From Areca catechu (Eukaryota; Streptophyta; Magnoliopsida; Arecales; Arecaceae), in the NCBI GenBank assembly GCA_021397845.1, contig CM038052.1:41500949-41564948 (forward strand): DNA of 64,000 nucleotides, in the 5' to 3' direction. The translations under genes and the position numbers were made by a program. Position 1 is the stretch's first letter. Each line of letters begins with the position of its first letter. Positions 54,963 to 64,000 of this stretch are shown in pieces. The notes under the pieces are model-generated. The model worked only from the letters and a program-made list of their open reading frames with translations, was not told the origin of the DNA and ran no database searches.

Positions 54963-57900
54963 TTATTTTGCAGGAATGTCTTGCAGTCTAAAATTCAAAG
55001 AAGAGATGGTATCTAGATAGCAACTATTCAAGAAACATGACGGGTGACAAAGATCAATTTATTATCCTTGAAATGAAAGACGGTGGAATTATTACATTTG
55101 GTGATAATGATAAGAGAAAAATCATTAGAATTGGTAATATCAAAATTATCCCTTCAACTTATATTGAAAATATATTGCTAGTAGACAAATTGAAGTATAA
55201 TATATTGAGCATTAGTTAATTATGTGATAGAGGCTTCAAAGTCTTATTTGAATCTTCAATGTACATAGTGACTAGCTCTCTTGATTCTAGCATTAGGTTT
55301 GTTGCTCATAGACTTGGGAATATTTATATAGTAGTCTTGAATGATCTAGCAATGTCAAGTAGTACAAATCTAATGGCTATGAATGCTAAAACTAAAGAAT
55401 CTAGTTAACTTTGGCATAGAAGATTGGGTCATGCTAGCATGCATACATTAGCAAAATTAATTTTCAAAGACTTAGTTAAAGGTTTACCAAAGTTTAAAGT
55501 TGATTTTGATCATGTTTGTGATGCATGTCAATATGGTAAACAAACTAGGAAAAATTTTAAATCTAAAAATATTATTTCAATATCAAGATCCTTAGAACTG
55601 CTACATATGAACTTATTTAGACCAACTAAAACTACAAGCCTAGGAGGTATAAAATATGGACTTGTGATAGTAGATGATTTCTCATGATTCACTTGGATTT
55701 TGTTTTTAGCTCACAAAGATGAAGCCTTCAAAGTTTTTCAAAAATTTCATAAAAATATTTCAAATCAAAAAAATCTTTCAATTATCTCAATTAGAAGTGA
55801 TCATGGAACTGAGTTCGAAAATCAATATTTTAAAAAATTTTGCACAGAATATGGCATTGATTATAACTTTTCAACCCCTAGAATATCACAATAAAATGAA
55901 ACTGTAGAAAGAAAAAATAGAACATTAGAAGAGATGGCCTGAACCATGTTGTGTAAAGGCAATTTTCGAAGGTACTTTTGGACAGAAGCTGTGAACACTG
56001 CATGTTACATATTAAACCATATTTTGATTAGACCAATTTTAAAGAAAATCCCCTATGAGCTTTGGAATAATAGAAAACCAAATATACATTACTTTCATAT
56101 TTTTGGATATAAATGTTATATCTTGAACAATGAAAAAAATAACTTAGGAAAGTTTGATGCAAAATCTGATCAAGGTATATTTCTTGGATATTCAACCACT
56201 AGCAAAGCATATAAATTTTTTAACAAAAGAACTTTAACTATTGAAGAATCAATTCATGTTGTTTTTGATGAGTCTAACCTCACACCTTCAAGAAAAGAAG
56301 AGTGTATTGACAATGATGTAGGTTCCCTAAATGATGGAGTAAAGGACATGAGCTTGAAAGAAAAGCAAGTTGAGCAATAAAAGGAGAAGGTAAGTGTAGA
56401 ACATGATAAGCTACCAAAGGATTGAAGGTATGCATATTCTCCCCCTAAAGAATTGATTATTAGTGATCCCTCTCAAGGTGTAAGAACTAGGTCATCTTTT
56501 AAAGACACCTTTGACTATTTAGCATTTATTTTCTAAGTTGAACCTAACTGCATAGAGGAAGCTGAAAATGATCCGTATTAGATGATGGCTATGTAGGAGG
56601 AACTTAATCAGTTTGAAAGGAACAATGTATGGACCTTAGTAGCAAGACCTAAGGAATATCCTGTCATAAGTTCTAAATGGGTTTTTAGAAATAAATTAGA
56701 TGACAAAGGCAATGTAGTTAGAAACAAGACCAAATTAGTTGCTAAAAGATATAACCAAGAGGAAGGAATAGATTTTGATAAAACTTATACACCTATAGTA
56801 AGATTAGAAGTCATAAGACCCTTACTTGCATTTGCATGTCACATGGAATTTAAACTTTTTTAAATGGATGTAAAAAGTGCTTTTTTAAATGGCTATATTG
56901 AAGAAGAAGTTTTTGTGGAAAACCTCCCAGTTTTGAAAATCACTTTTTTTCAAATCATGTTTTCAAACTAAACAAAGGTTTATATGGTTTAAAACAAGCA
57001 CCTAGAGCATGGTATGAGAGGTTGAGCAAGTTTATTTTAGAAAATGATTTCAAAAGAAGTAGAGTAGATACAACATTGTTTATCAAAAGAAAAAATGATG
57101 AATTATTAGTTGTACAGATATATGTATGTTGATGATATAACCTTTGGTGCAACTAATAAAACTTTATGTCAAGAATTTGTCGAGCTAATGTAGGGAGAAT
57201 TTAAAATGAGCATGATGGGTGAATTCACTTTCTTCCTTGGACTGCAAATTAAACAAACAAAGAAAGGGATATTCATCAACCAAATAAAGTACATTAAAGA
57301 ACTCCTGAAGAAGTTTGGGATGGAATCTATAAAAGAAATTGGCACACCCATGAGCCCAACCTGCAAACTTGACAAAGATGAGGAAGGTAACAGGTTGATC
57401 AAAAATTATATCGAGGTATGATTGGATCACTACTTTATTTGACTGCAAGCAGATATAATATACTATTTAGTATTTGTATATGTGCAAAATTTCAAGCTAA
57501 TCTTAAAGAATCACATATACTTGCTATTAAGAGAATCATAAGATATCTTAAAGGTACATCAAACTTAGGATTATGATACTCTAAATCTTCATCTTTAAAT
57601 TTAGTAGGTTATTCAGATGCTGATTATGGTGGTTGTAGAATTGATAGGAAGAGCACAAGTGGCACATGTCAATTTCTAGGATTGAACTTAATCTCATGGT
57701 ACAGCAAGAAACAAAATTCCATGGCATTATCTACTACTAAGGCAGAGTATGTGGCTGCAGGGAGTTGTTGTGCTCAAGTATTATGGATTAAGCAACAACT
57801 AGAAGATTATGGTATTATTCAATCTAAAATTCTAATCAAATGTGATAACATAAGTACTATCAACTTAACAAAGAATCCTATTCAGCACTCAAGAACTAAG

Positions 57901-58068
57901 CATATTGAAATTAGACATCATTTCATCAGGGATCATGTTCAAAATAGTGATATTAAACTCAAATTTATCTGTACTGAAAAATAATTGGCTGACATCTTTA
58001 CTAAACAACTTAGTGAGGATAGATTTCAAATGATCAGAGAAGAATTAGACCTTTATGATCCTTTTTAG
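54963..58068 (+). pseudogene. Sirevirus pol, heavily broken (copy B)
   Basis: PR (WYLDSNYSRNMTGD; catalytic DSG is changed to DSN), GAG-pre-integrase (HRRLGHASMHTLAKL), IN (LLHMNLFRPTKTTSLGG with the first catalytic Asp replaced by Asn; SIRSDHGTEFEN; ERKNRTLEEMA). RT follows (SKWVFRNKLDDKGN, MDVKSAFLNGYIEEEV, and a YVDDI-like box at 57120-57138 disrupted by an inserted TATG), then RNase H (IDRKSTSGTCQFLG, KAEYVAAGSCCAQVLWIKQQ, KHIEIRHHFIRDHV). Ends at TAG 58066-58068. Catalytic residues themselves are lost, so this copy is inactive. Confidence 0.88.
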
Positions 58069-58403
58069 AATTTTGACCTAATTTCTCAAGAATTAAGGAA
58101 AATTTATCTAGAGGACCTCCATCACCTATTTAAGTTAGATACATACCTTTTCCAGTATTTTTCTAGGAATAGAAACCATTTTCTTGAGATTTTGAACTAT
58201 TTTCCTTGGTTTCGCTTGAGCTGACTCGAGCAAAAAACGTCCTCTGGATGAGCCGACTCAAATGGCAGAATTACTTAAGGACCATAAGCCCTAAAAATTT
58301 TTTTTACCTTACTATTTCTTGTTGAACTCGAGTCTAAGGGAGTCCTTTCCTTTTAGCCCTAGGGACCACTCAAATCCCTCCAAATCCCTTAGATCCTAGA
58401 TCA
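58069..58403 (+). other. Pol-ORF3 spacer of Sirevirus B with LTR-type motifs
   Basis: This short 335-bp spacer contains GAGCTGACTCGAG (58218-58230) and GAGCCGACTCA (58250-58260), the family-B LTR motif. It parallels the palindromes in the copy A spacer. Confidence 0.75.
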
Positions 58404-60068
58404 ATGGCTCCCAAGAAGGCAGTGGCAAAGAGAATGAAGCAGACAACTCCAAGTTCAGAACAAGCGGAAAGAAGATCAAAGAGGAGACAAGATGAACTGA
58501 CTCCTCAAGAACCTCAAGCTCCACCTCCTCAGCGACAAATCATCCAGATGGGCAACAGACCAGTAACCTCAAGTAGAAGAGTGGATTTTGGATTTCTTGA
58601 ATAACAACATTTCTGCATTGGTGATTGGATTGAAGCTCAAGGGTGGGAGTTCTTCTGTTCTTTGGATGTCCCCACTTATCCCACTCTAGTTAGGACTTTC
58701 TTTGAGCACCTATCTTTTGGCACACACCAGATCCTATCTACTATGAAGGGCATTACTATTTCTATGGATGAAGCTAGGTTAAGTAGAGTTCTACAAATGC
58801 CCAAGACTGAAAAATGTTATTTGAATATCAAGGATAGGCAAAATACTTTGAGAACTATTTTGGAAAGAAGAAATGTGAAAGGCATCTCCAATGTATGAGC
58901 TAATAGAATATCACTTGAGATGCACCTGCTCCATAATATCATTAGCAGGGTTTTCTTGCCTAGGACAGGGCATTTTGATTGGGTGAGTGAGCAAGATCTT
59001 ATGTTCATGAGATACATGATTAAGGGGGAGGCCCTCAATCTGTCATTCATCATGATGACACATATTAGAGATGCAGCTTGTAAAGCTAGAGCTTGTTTGC
59101 CTTATGGGATGGCCTTCATCCTACTATTTCAGGATTGTGGTATTGATCTATCTAGAGAGGACAATAGACCCCTTCTGCACACTGACAGATATTCTGAGAA
59201 ATCACTTCATAGAATATGGTATCATAAAGTTGAAGGTGAATGGATAAAAAAAGTGTCAAGATAGAAAGCAGTTCACTCAAATGATGATGAGGATGATATC
59301 CCAGAGGATGCTGAGACTGCTGAGCAGACTAGAGATGACAAGGATGAGCATGATAATGAGGCTGGACCCTCAAAGCCAACACCTGCCACACCACCTCCGT
59401 CAGTACCTTCAGAGCCCAGCACTGGTGGACAGCAGCATGATTCTGAGTAGATGAGGATACTTAGATATGATGTTTCTACTCTCAGATCTGATCTTCAGAC
59501 AGTTCAAGCAGAGGTTCACTATAGGATTGATCAGCTATAGACTGAGGTCAGAGATGGTTTTAGCATGATTCTAGCAGCTCTATATCAGACAACCTCAGCT
59601 AGACCTTCTGTATCACCTCCATCGCCACCAGATGATGGACAGGATTTCCATACTACTGATTAACAGGCTGACGTGCACACTATAGATCCATATGTTATGG
59701 ACACACCAGCACCAGAGGTAGAGCAGCATGAGCAGTGCATTCCTGATACTCCTGCCATACAAATTCTCTCTGGGACCAACACTCTTGCATTATATGATGC
59801 TTTTATTGATCAGAGGACTCCATTACTTTCAGCTTCTGAGTCAGAGCCACCTCCCTCAGCACCTATTCCAGAGCCTACTCCTCCATCAGCACCTACTAAA
59901 GGTAGACCTAAACCTAGATAATATCATAGATGTAGAGATCCTACTAGAGCTAGACCTAGAGCTGGCCCATCCCTTAGGACCAGGAACATGACCTACCAGA
60001 CTCCTAGACCATCTACATCTAAGGTTATGGCTACTATTGTATTAGATCTTCCATCTGATGAGGACTAG
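58404..60068 (+). pseudogene. Sirevirus third ORF (554 codons), in-frame stops only (copy B)
   Basis: ATG 58404 (MAPKKAVAKRMKQTTPSS) to TAG 60066-60068. The frame is uninterrupted by indels but holds about seven stops (including 58602, 58896, 59262, 59448 and 59919). The same architecture as copy A is present: basic N-terminus, transposon-protein-like domain (YPTLVRTFFEHLSF, MHLLHNIISRVFLPRTGHFDW, FIMMTHIRDAACKARACLPYG, LHTDRYSEKSLHR), acidic linker, coiled coil (LRSDLQTVQAEVHYRID), Pro/Ser-rich tail and terminal LPSDED. Keeping frame while pol has shifts suggests relatively late loss of selection or chance. Confidence 0.82.
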
Positions 60069-60208
60069 CCTTATAGATGTTATGCTTATGTTGTGCTTCA
60101 TGTATGTTATTGTGTTACATGTACTGAACTAAAATTTTATTATTTATGACAATCATATTTACTTCCTTTTTACTCTCTAAATGTATGATGATATATTATT
60201 TTATAATC

Positions 60209-60630
60209 AAGGGGAGTATTTTACATCTTTTGTTGATAACAAAAAGGGAAAGTAATATCATGAGATGCATGTAAAATTAAATTACAATGAGCAATGTGTG
60301 TGCAAAATGCTTGAGCAAGGGGGAGTATGTCTCATTAAAAACTCATAAAAATTATATTGAGCCTTGGAAATTTTCTAAAAATTAGAAAGTTACAATGAGC
60401 CTTGACATTTCACTTAATTGCTCTAACACCTCAGTTAACTTGTAAAATGAACTCTTATGTCTTCTTACGATAGACCAAACATTAGATTGAATATAAATCA
60501 TAACTTGAATTGCTTGGTATGACATACTGAATAGCATATTCTAAATTCATTTACTCTGATACAGTTGTAAATGTAAAAGTACTTATTCTTTCCATGCCCA
60601 GTATTTTGTCATCATCAAAAAGGGAGAGAT
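60209..60630 (+). other. Multiple polypurine tracts (mPPT), Sirevirus B
   Basis: Tracts at 60209-60216 (AAGGGGAG), about 60241-60252, 60315-60325 (CAAGGGGGAGT) and 60617-60630 (AAAAAGGGAGAGAT). The last abuts the 3' LTR. The context GTCATCATCAAAAAGGG is shared with copies A and E. Confidence 0.9.
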
Positions 60631-61979
60631 TGTTGACCCCTAGAATGATTTTGATGATTATAGAATATTGAAGTATGCATTTGATACTAATACCTTTTAT
60701 GTATTTAAGAAGTTTTTGTAGGGCATTTCTAATGAACAATCATCAACCCTACATTTCTCAAGACCATTGGAATGAATCCATGTATTCAAGAAAAAGTTTC
60801 ATGTATTTAAGAGCCCTAAGTAAATTCAATTGTATGTTTATGAAAAAGGGCCAAATCAATGTAATTTTAAGTATAAATATTTTAGAATAGGTTTAGAAGT
60901 TGTTTGGAAGAAGTTTGAAGCTATTTGGAAGACTTTGGATAAGTTTCTACTTGAGCTGACTGTAATAAATAGAGCTGATACATTTCTTAGTATGGCACAA
61001 TACTTTTTTGATACAAAACATTCAAGCCGACTCCAAGAAGATCAGAGCCGACTCTCACAGAGTGATAGAAAATTATTTCTAAGATTTCAATCATCCTAGT
61101 CGACTCTAATTTGATAGGAGTTGACTCTCACAAACTGCAGAATTACTTCATTAACAATCTGAGCCACTCAAATTCTGTGAGTCAGCTCGCTTCCCAAGAT
61201 TTCAATAGTAATGATTAGTTCCAAAATTCAGATTTTTTGATTCTCAAGCCTCTCAACATCTAGTTTTTGATTTTCAAGGTATTTTAACAGCCATATTTAT
61301 CTAGGAACACTTCAAAAAGCTATAAATGATGGATTTAAGGAAAGAAAAAGGACTTTTATGGAACTTTAATGAGGGTATTGAAGATACTAAGAGAGCTTTC
61401 AAGTAGAAACTCAAGTTCTCCAATAACTTCCAAGTAATTTCTTGAGTTTACTTTTGAAGAGTTAAGATAGCCTTGAAGATCATTGAAGAAGCATTCAAGA
61501 ATGCCTCATTAAGAGCTTCACTACAACCATTCAACATATTGGATTTGTTTTTAGTGTTGCTTCTTTTGATACTCTGTTTTTTAGTTATTACAAGTACAAT
61601 AGGTGGCTGTAATTTATGGATTATTTATAGGTTGTTTGTTAGCCTTGAAAATCAAGTTGGGTTGTTAGTGAGCCCAGAAAAACTTTGTATTTGGATTTTG
61701 GTTTCTGAACCCATAGGAAAACAATCCGACTATATTCAGGGTGAAATAGTGGAAACTCCAAGTGTACACCTTGGATAGTGGATGTAGGAGCTAGGTTGCT
61801 CCGAACCACTCTAAATATTATGGTGTTTGTGTTTGCTCTTGTTTTTGCTTTCTCATTTACTTTTGTACGTAATACTCTATCTACTTCACTTACCACACAA
61901 GATTTCAAAAGGCACATACTTGCTAAAATTTTTTACAAACCCAATTCACCCCTCCTGTTGGGTTAGCCAACTGGCAACA
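60631..61979 (+). repeat. 3' LTR of Sirevirus B
   Basis: 1349 bp from TGTTGACCCC to CTGGCAACA, collinear with 51858-53217. The motif cluster is at 60953-61190 and TATAAAT at 61321-61327. Confidence 0.95.
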
Positions 61980-62093
61980 TAATTAATTAATAAACTAATA
62001 AGATAAATAAATAAACATATAATTAATTAAATCAATAAATAAATATCTAATTAATTAAATAAATAGCTAATTAATTAATTAATTTGTAGGGTT
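61980..62093. repeat. AT-rich simple array, right part
   Basis: Continuation of the array cut by Sirevirus B: TAATTAATAAACTAATAAG and CTAATTAATTAAATAAATA units. Confidence 0.8.
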
Positions 62094-63292
62094 ATGGTTG
62101 CATAATGAAAGATTTGGTTTCAAGAATTTTGCATTAATAAAGCCCTAGTCAACCAAAATCCTAGATCCAAGATCCCTTAATTATAATAATTAATTATGAC
62201 AATATAAGAGGATTAAAAAGAATATCTCTAATGCTAAATCCTTATTTTTTTATAAGCATACAAGCATATGCCCTCCAAAGATGATCCACATGGAAATTGC
62301 TCCAAGAATAGGGCTCCTCTTCCAAAATCTTATTGATGAGTTCTAACCTATAGAACTCAGTTTGGCCTAACTTGATTAAACCCACTCTTGACTTGGACTT
62401 GAACTCTCTTTGACTTGGACTTGGACTTGGACTTCTAAACCCTCTTTTTCTTACTCTAATTTTTTCATAATTATCTTCCTAAGCTCTTGTTTTGAATAGG
62501 CAGACTTGTCTATTATTAAGACCTTGTCTTAACAAGAGAAAGAAGAAGATTGGTTAGATAGAGTTGGAATGCATGAACCCTATCTATCGCACCTTATTTA
62601 TAGCAATAGAAGGGGCACCAAATGGTCCAGATACACTGGTCTTAGTACCTATTAAATCAATATATCAAAAATTAAGAGTTTTATTTGAGAAGGACTCTTA
62701 ATCATGTGATACACCGATTCAACCTTCTCCCATGCATATGTGAAAATAAGGGTACCTTAAGTGACCTTCCACAAATCAAAAAAATTCTGATTTTGCCATA
62801 TGTCAAGGTCATTTAATTTGGATTATGATAGCATAGATCTTATAGAATAAATCATTTCCTTCTATCTAAAGCAGAAGGAGTCTTTATGTCCCTTCATGAA
62901 AAGCCACCCACACGTGCCAACAAAAAAGGGTGTTTCATGCCCAAAGCTGCCAAGCCACACATTAAAATGTATGCTCACATGATGGAAAGCTTAGAGGGCT
63001 TCCACATGGATCTCAAATCCAAATCTTAAAGGACTCTTTAGATCCCTTGTTGCCAAAACTATTTCAGCCTTATCTATCCATAGCGCTAAGCGACATAGAG
63101 TCCAAGTCAACTTGGACTCTATAATTGGCACCACAAATGGCTGAAAAGAGTTCAATAAAATCCAAATAAATGCTATCCAAGTTAGGCCCCTAAGCCAATT
63201 CGATTAATAATTTAATTAGGTTAATTAATTCAATAAGATTTTGATCAAATCAAATTAATTAAAGAGCTAGGGTTTATGTCTCATGTGCTAGC
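62094..63292. repeat. Unclassified repeat, no supported gene
   Basis: AT-rich text with a short GACTTGGACTT tandem near 62388-62430 and CTTATTTATAGC near 62592. It may be an LTR, since the same phrases as in 2592-2900 occur beyond the MITE at 63.93 kb. Ends not found. Confidence 0.35.
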
Positions 63293-63845
63293 TAAGGATG
63301 GTAGCGGGCTAGGTTCAAAATTGGTTTCTAACAAATCCAAATCCAAATATCTAATAAACTATCCAAACCCAGTCTAAATACTCTCAGGACTAGATTTTTT
63401 TGCCCAAACCTATCTCAATCAGATATCGAGTAATTCGGGTTTACTCGGTCTGAATACAATTGAGTCACATTGTGCCTTTTTTTTTTAATTTCTATCAACT
63501 CTAATGCCATACTACCATGACCTTAAATAAATAAAATTCAGCTATATTTTTAGTTCAACAATACTTAGTTCCATATTCAATCAAAATAAAATTCAAATTA
63601 TCTTATAGGGATTCAATAACTAATAGATGATAATTGATAAAATATGTTTAATATAATATATATTAGTAAAATATTAAAATAGTTTGGCCTAAGTTTGGGT
63701 CGGGTGCATATCTACTCAGTCTCAGTCTAAATCCAAAATTAGACATTCAGGTTTTACCCAAATCTAGTCAAAGTGTTGACTACCTGACCTAATCGGGTCG
63801 GGCCTGATCGGGTACCCATGGGTTTGGATTTTGTTACTATCCCTA
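63293..63845. mobile_element. hAT-like MITE, 553 bp
   Basis: Flanked by a perfect 8-bp duplication GTGCTAGC (63285-63292 and 63846-63853), the hAT target size. Ends are inverted: left TAAGGATGGTAGC, right complement TAGGGATAGTAAC, 10 of 13 matching and of the TAGGGATGGCAAC style common in plant hAT elements. No transposase frame, so it is non-autonomous. The right half is rich in CGGGTCGGGCC / GGGTACCCATGGG text. Confidence 0.85.
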
Positions 63846-63853
63846 GTGCTAGC

Positions 63854-64000
63854 ATGTTTCTTAGCTACCCTAATTAGTACCATTGGTCCAACCAACCAAC
63901 CTAAACTTTGTTCTTGGTTGATTTCCTTGTGTGTGTGATCTATGGGCTCCACATCTAACCAGCAGTAGATCTGGATACATGTTTAACCTAATCGATAAGA
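63854..64000. repeat. Unclassified repeat continuing past the MITE
   Basis: Contains tgtgtgatctatgggctcca, closely similar to text at about 2843-2876. It is the other side of the repeat that received the MITE. Confidence 0.4.

Larger units (their letters stand above)
51858..61979 (+). mobile_element. Sirevirus-type Ty1/copia element, complete but old (copy B)
   Basis: LTRs at 51858-53217 and 60631-61979, TSD TAATT (51853-51857 and 61980-61984), and a tRNA-iMet primer site. Gag, pol, third ORF and an mPPT cluster are in the same order as copy A. Proteins are clearly related to copy A but diverged, and the LTR palindrome is different, so it is a separate family. Many stops and several shifts are present throughout. 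The TSD lies in an AT-rich array, so its weight is slightly lower than for A and C. Confidence 0.95.

Overview
This window reads as gene-poor, repeat-saturated plant nuclear DNA. Nearly everything in it is a transposable element of a plant lineage: Ty1/copia Sireviruses with tRNA-iMet primer sites and multiple polypurine tracts, Ty3/gypsy Athila, Tat and chromovirus elements, a CACTA-like element and a hAT-like MITE. I see no intact host gene, rRNA or tRNA. The only host-like coding trace is a short broken fragment resembling an ANTH-domain clathrin-assembly protein (about 51.29-51.55 kb). The sequence fits heterochromatin of a flowering plant; I cannot name the species.

Layout. 1-2591: 3' end of a Sirevirus (copy E: third ORF, polypurine cluster, truncated LTR). 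2592-4085: unclassified LTR-like repeat. 4086-30460: minus-strand Tat-type Ty3/gypsy element, whose RT is split by an Athila element (about 5590-25320). That Athila element is itself split inside its protease by a young minus-strand chromovirus (copy C, 11574-20473, TSD AAAGG). 30461-45936: the 3' end of a second Tat copy (antisense extra ORF, tandem repeats, pol C-terminus), which appears to share one LTR (about 28661-30460) with the first copy. Its extra ORF is interrupted by a 10.9 kb Sirevirus (copy A, 31699-42609, TSD CACGT). 45937-about 48.6 kb: decayed CACTA-like element. 49074-50483: solo Sirevirus LTR (TSD CCTAA). 50484-51857: mixed sequence with the ANTH fragment and an AT-rich array. 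51858-61979: older Sirevirus of a second family (copy B, TSD TAATT). 61980-64000: rest of the AT-rich array, an unclassified repeat and a 553-bp hAT-like MITE (8-bp TSD GTGCTAGC).

Relative order: Tat first, then Athila into Tat and Sirevirus A into the Tat extra ORF, then chromovirus C into Athila. C's two LTRs differ by only about 1% by eye. The Sirevirus reading frames are broken mainly by in-frame stops of the TGG-to-TAG, CGA-to-TGA and CAG-to-TAG kind, as expected from decay of methylated cytosine.

The most interesting signals are these. Each Sirevirus family has its own clustered short palindrome in the LTR (AAGTGTCGACACTT in A and E; GAGYCGRCTC in B and the solo LTR), and the same family-specific motif recurs in the pol-ORF3 spacer. 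A gag-terminal TGA followed by an acceptor-like TTGCAG|G is conserved between A and B. All Sirevirus copies carry a long third ORF resembling the 'putative plant transposon protein' domain. The antisense Tat ORF has its own TATA box, intron-like pyrimidine tracts and AATAAA.
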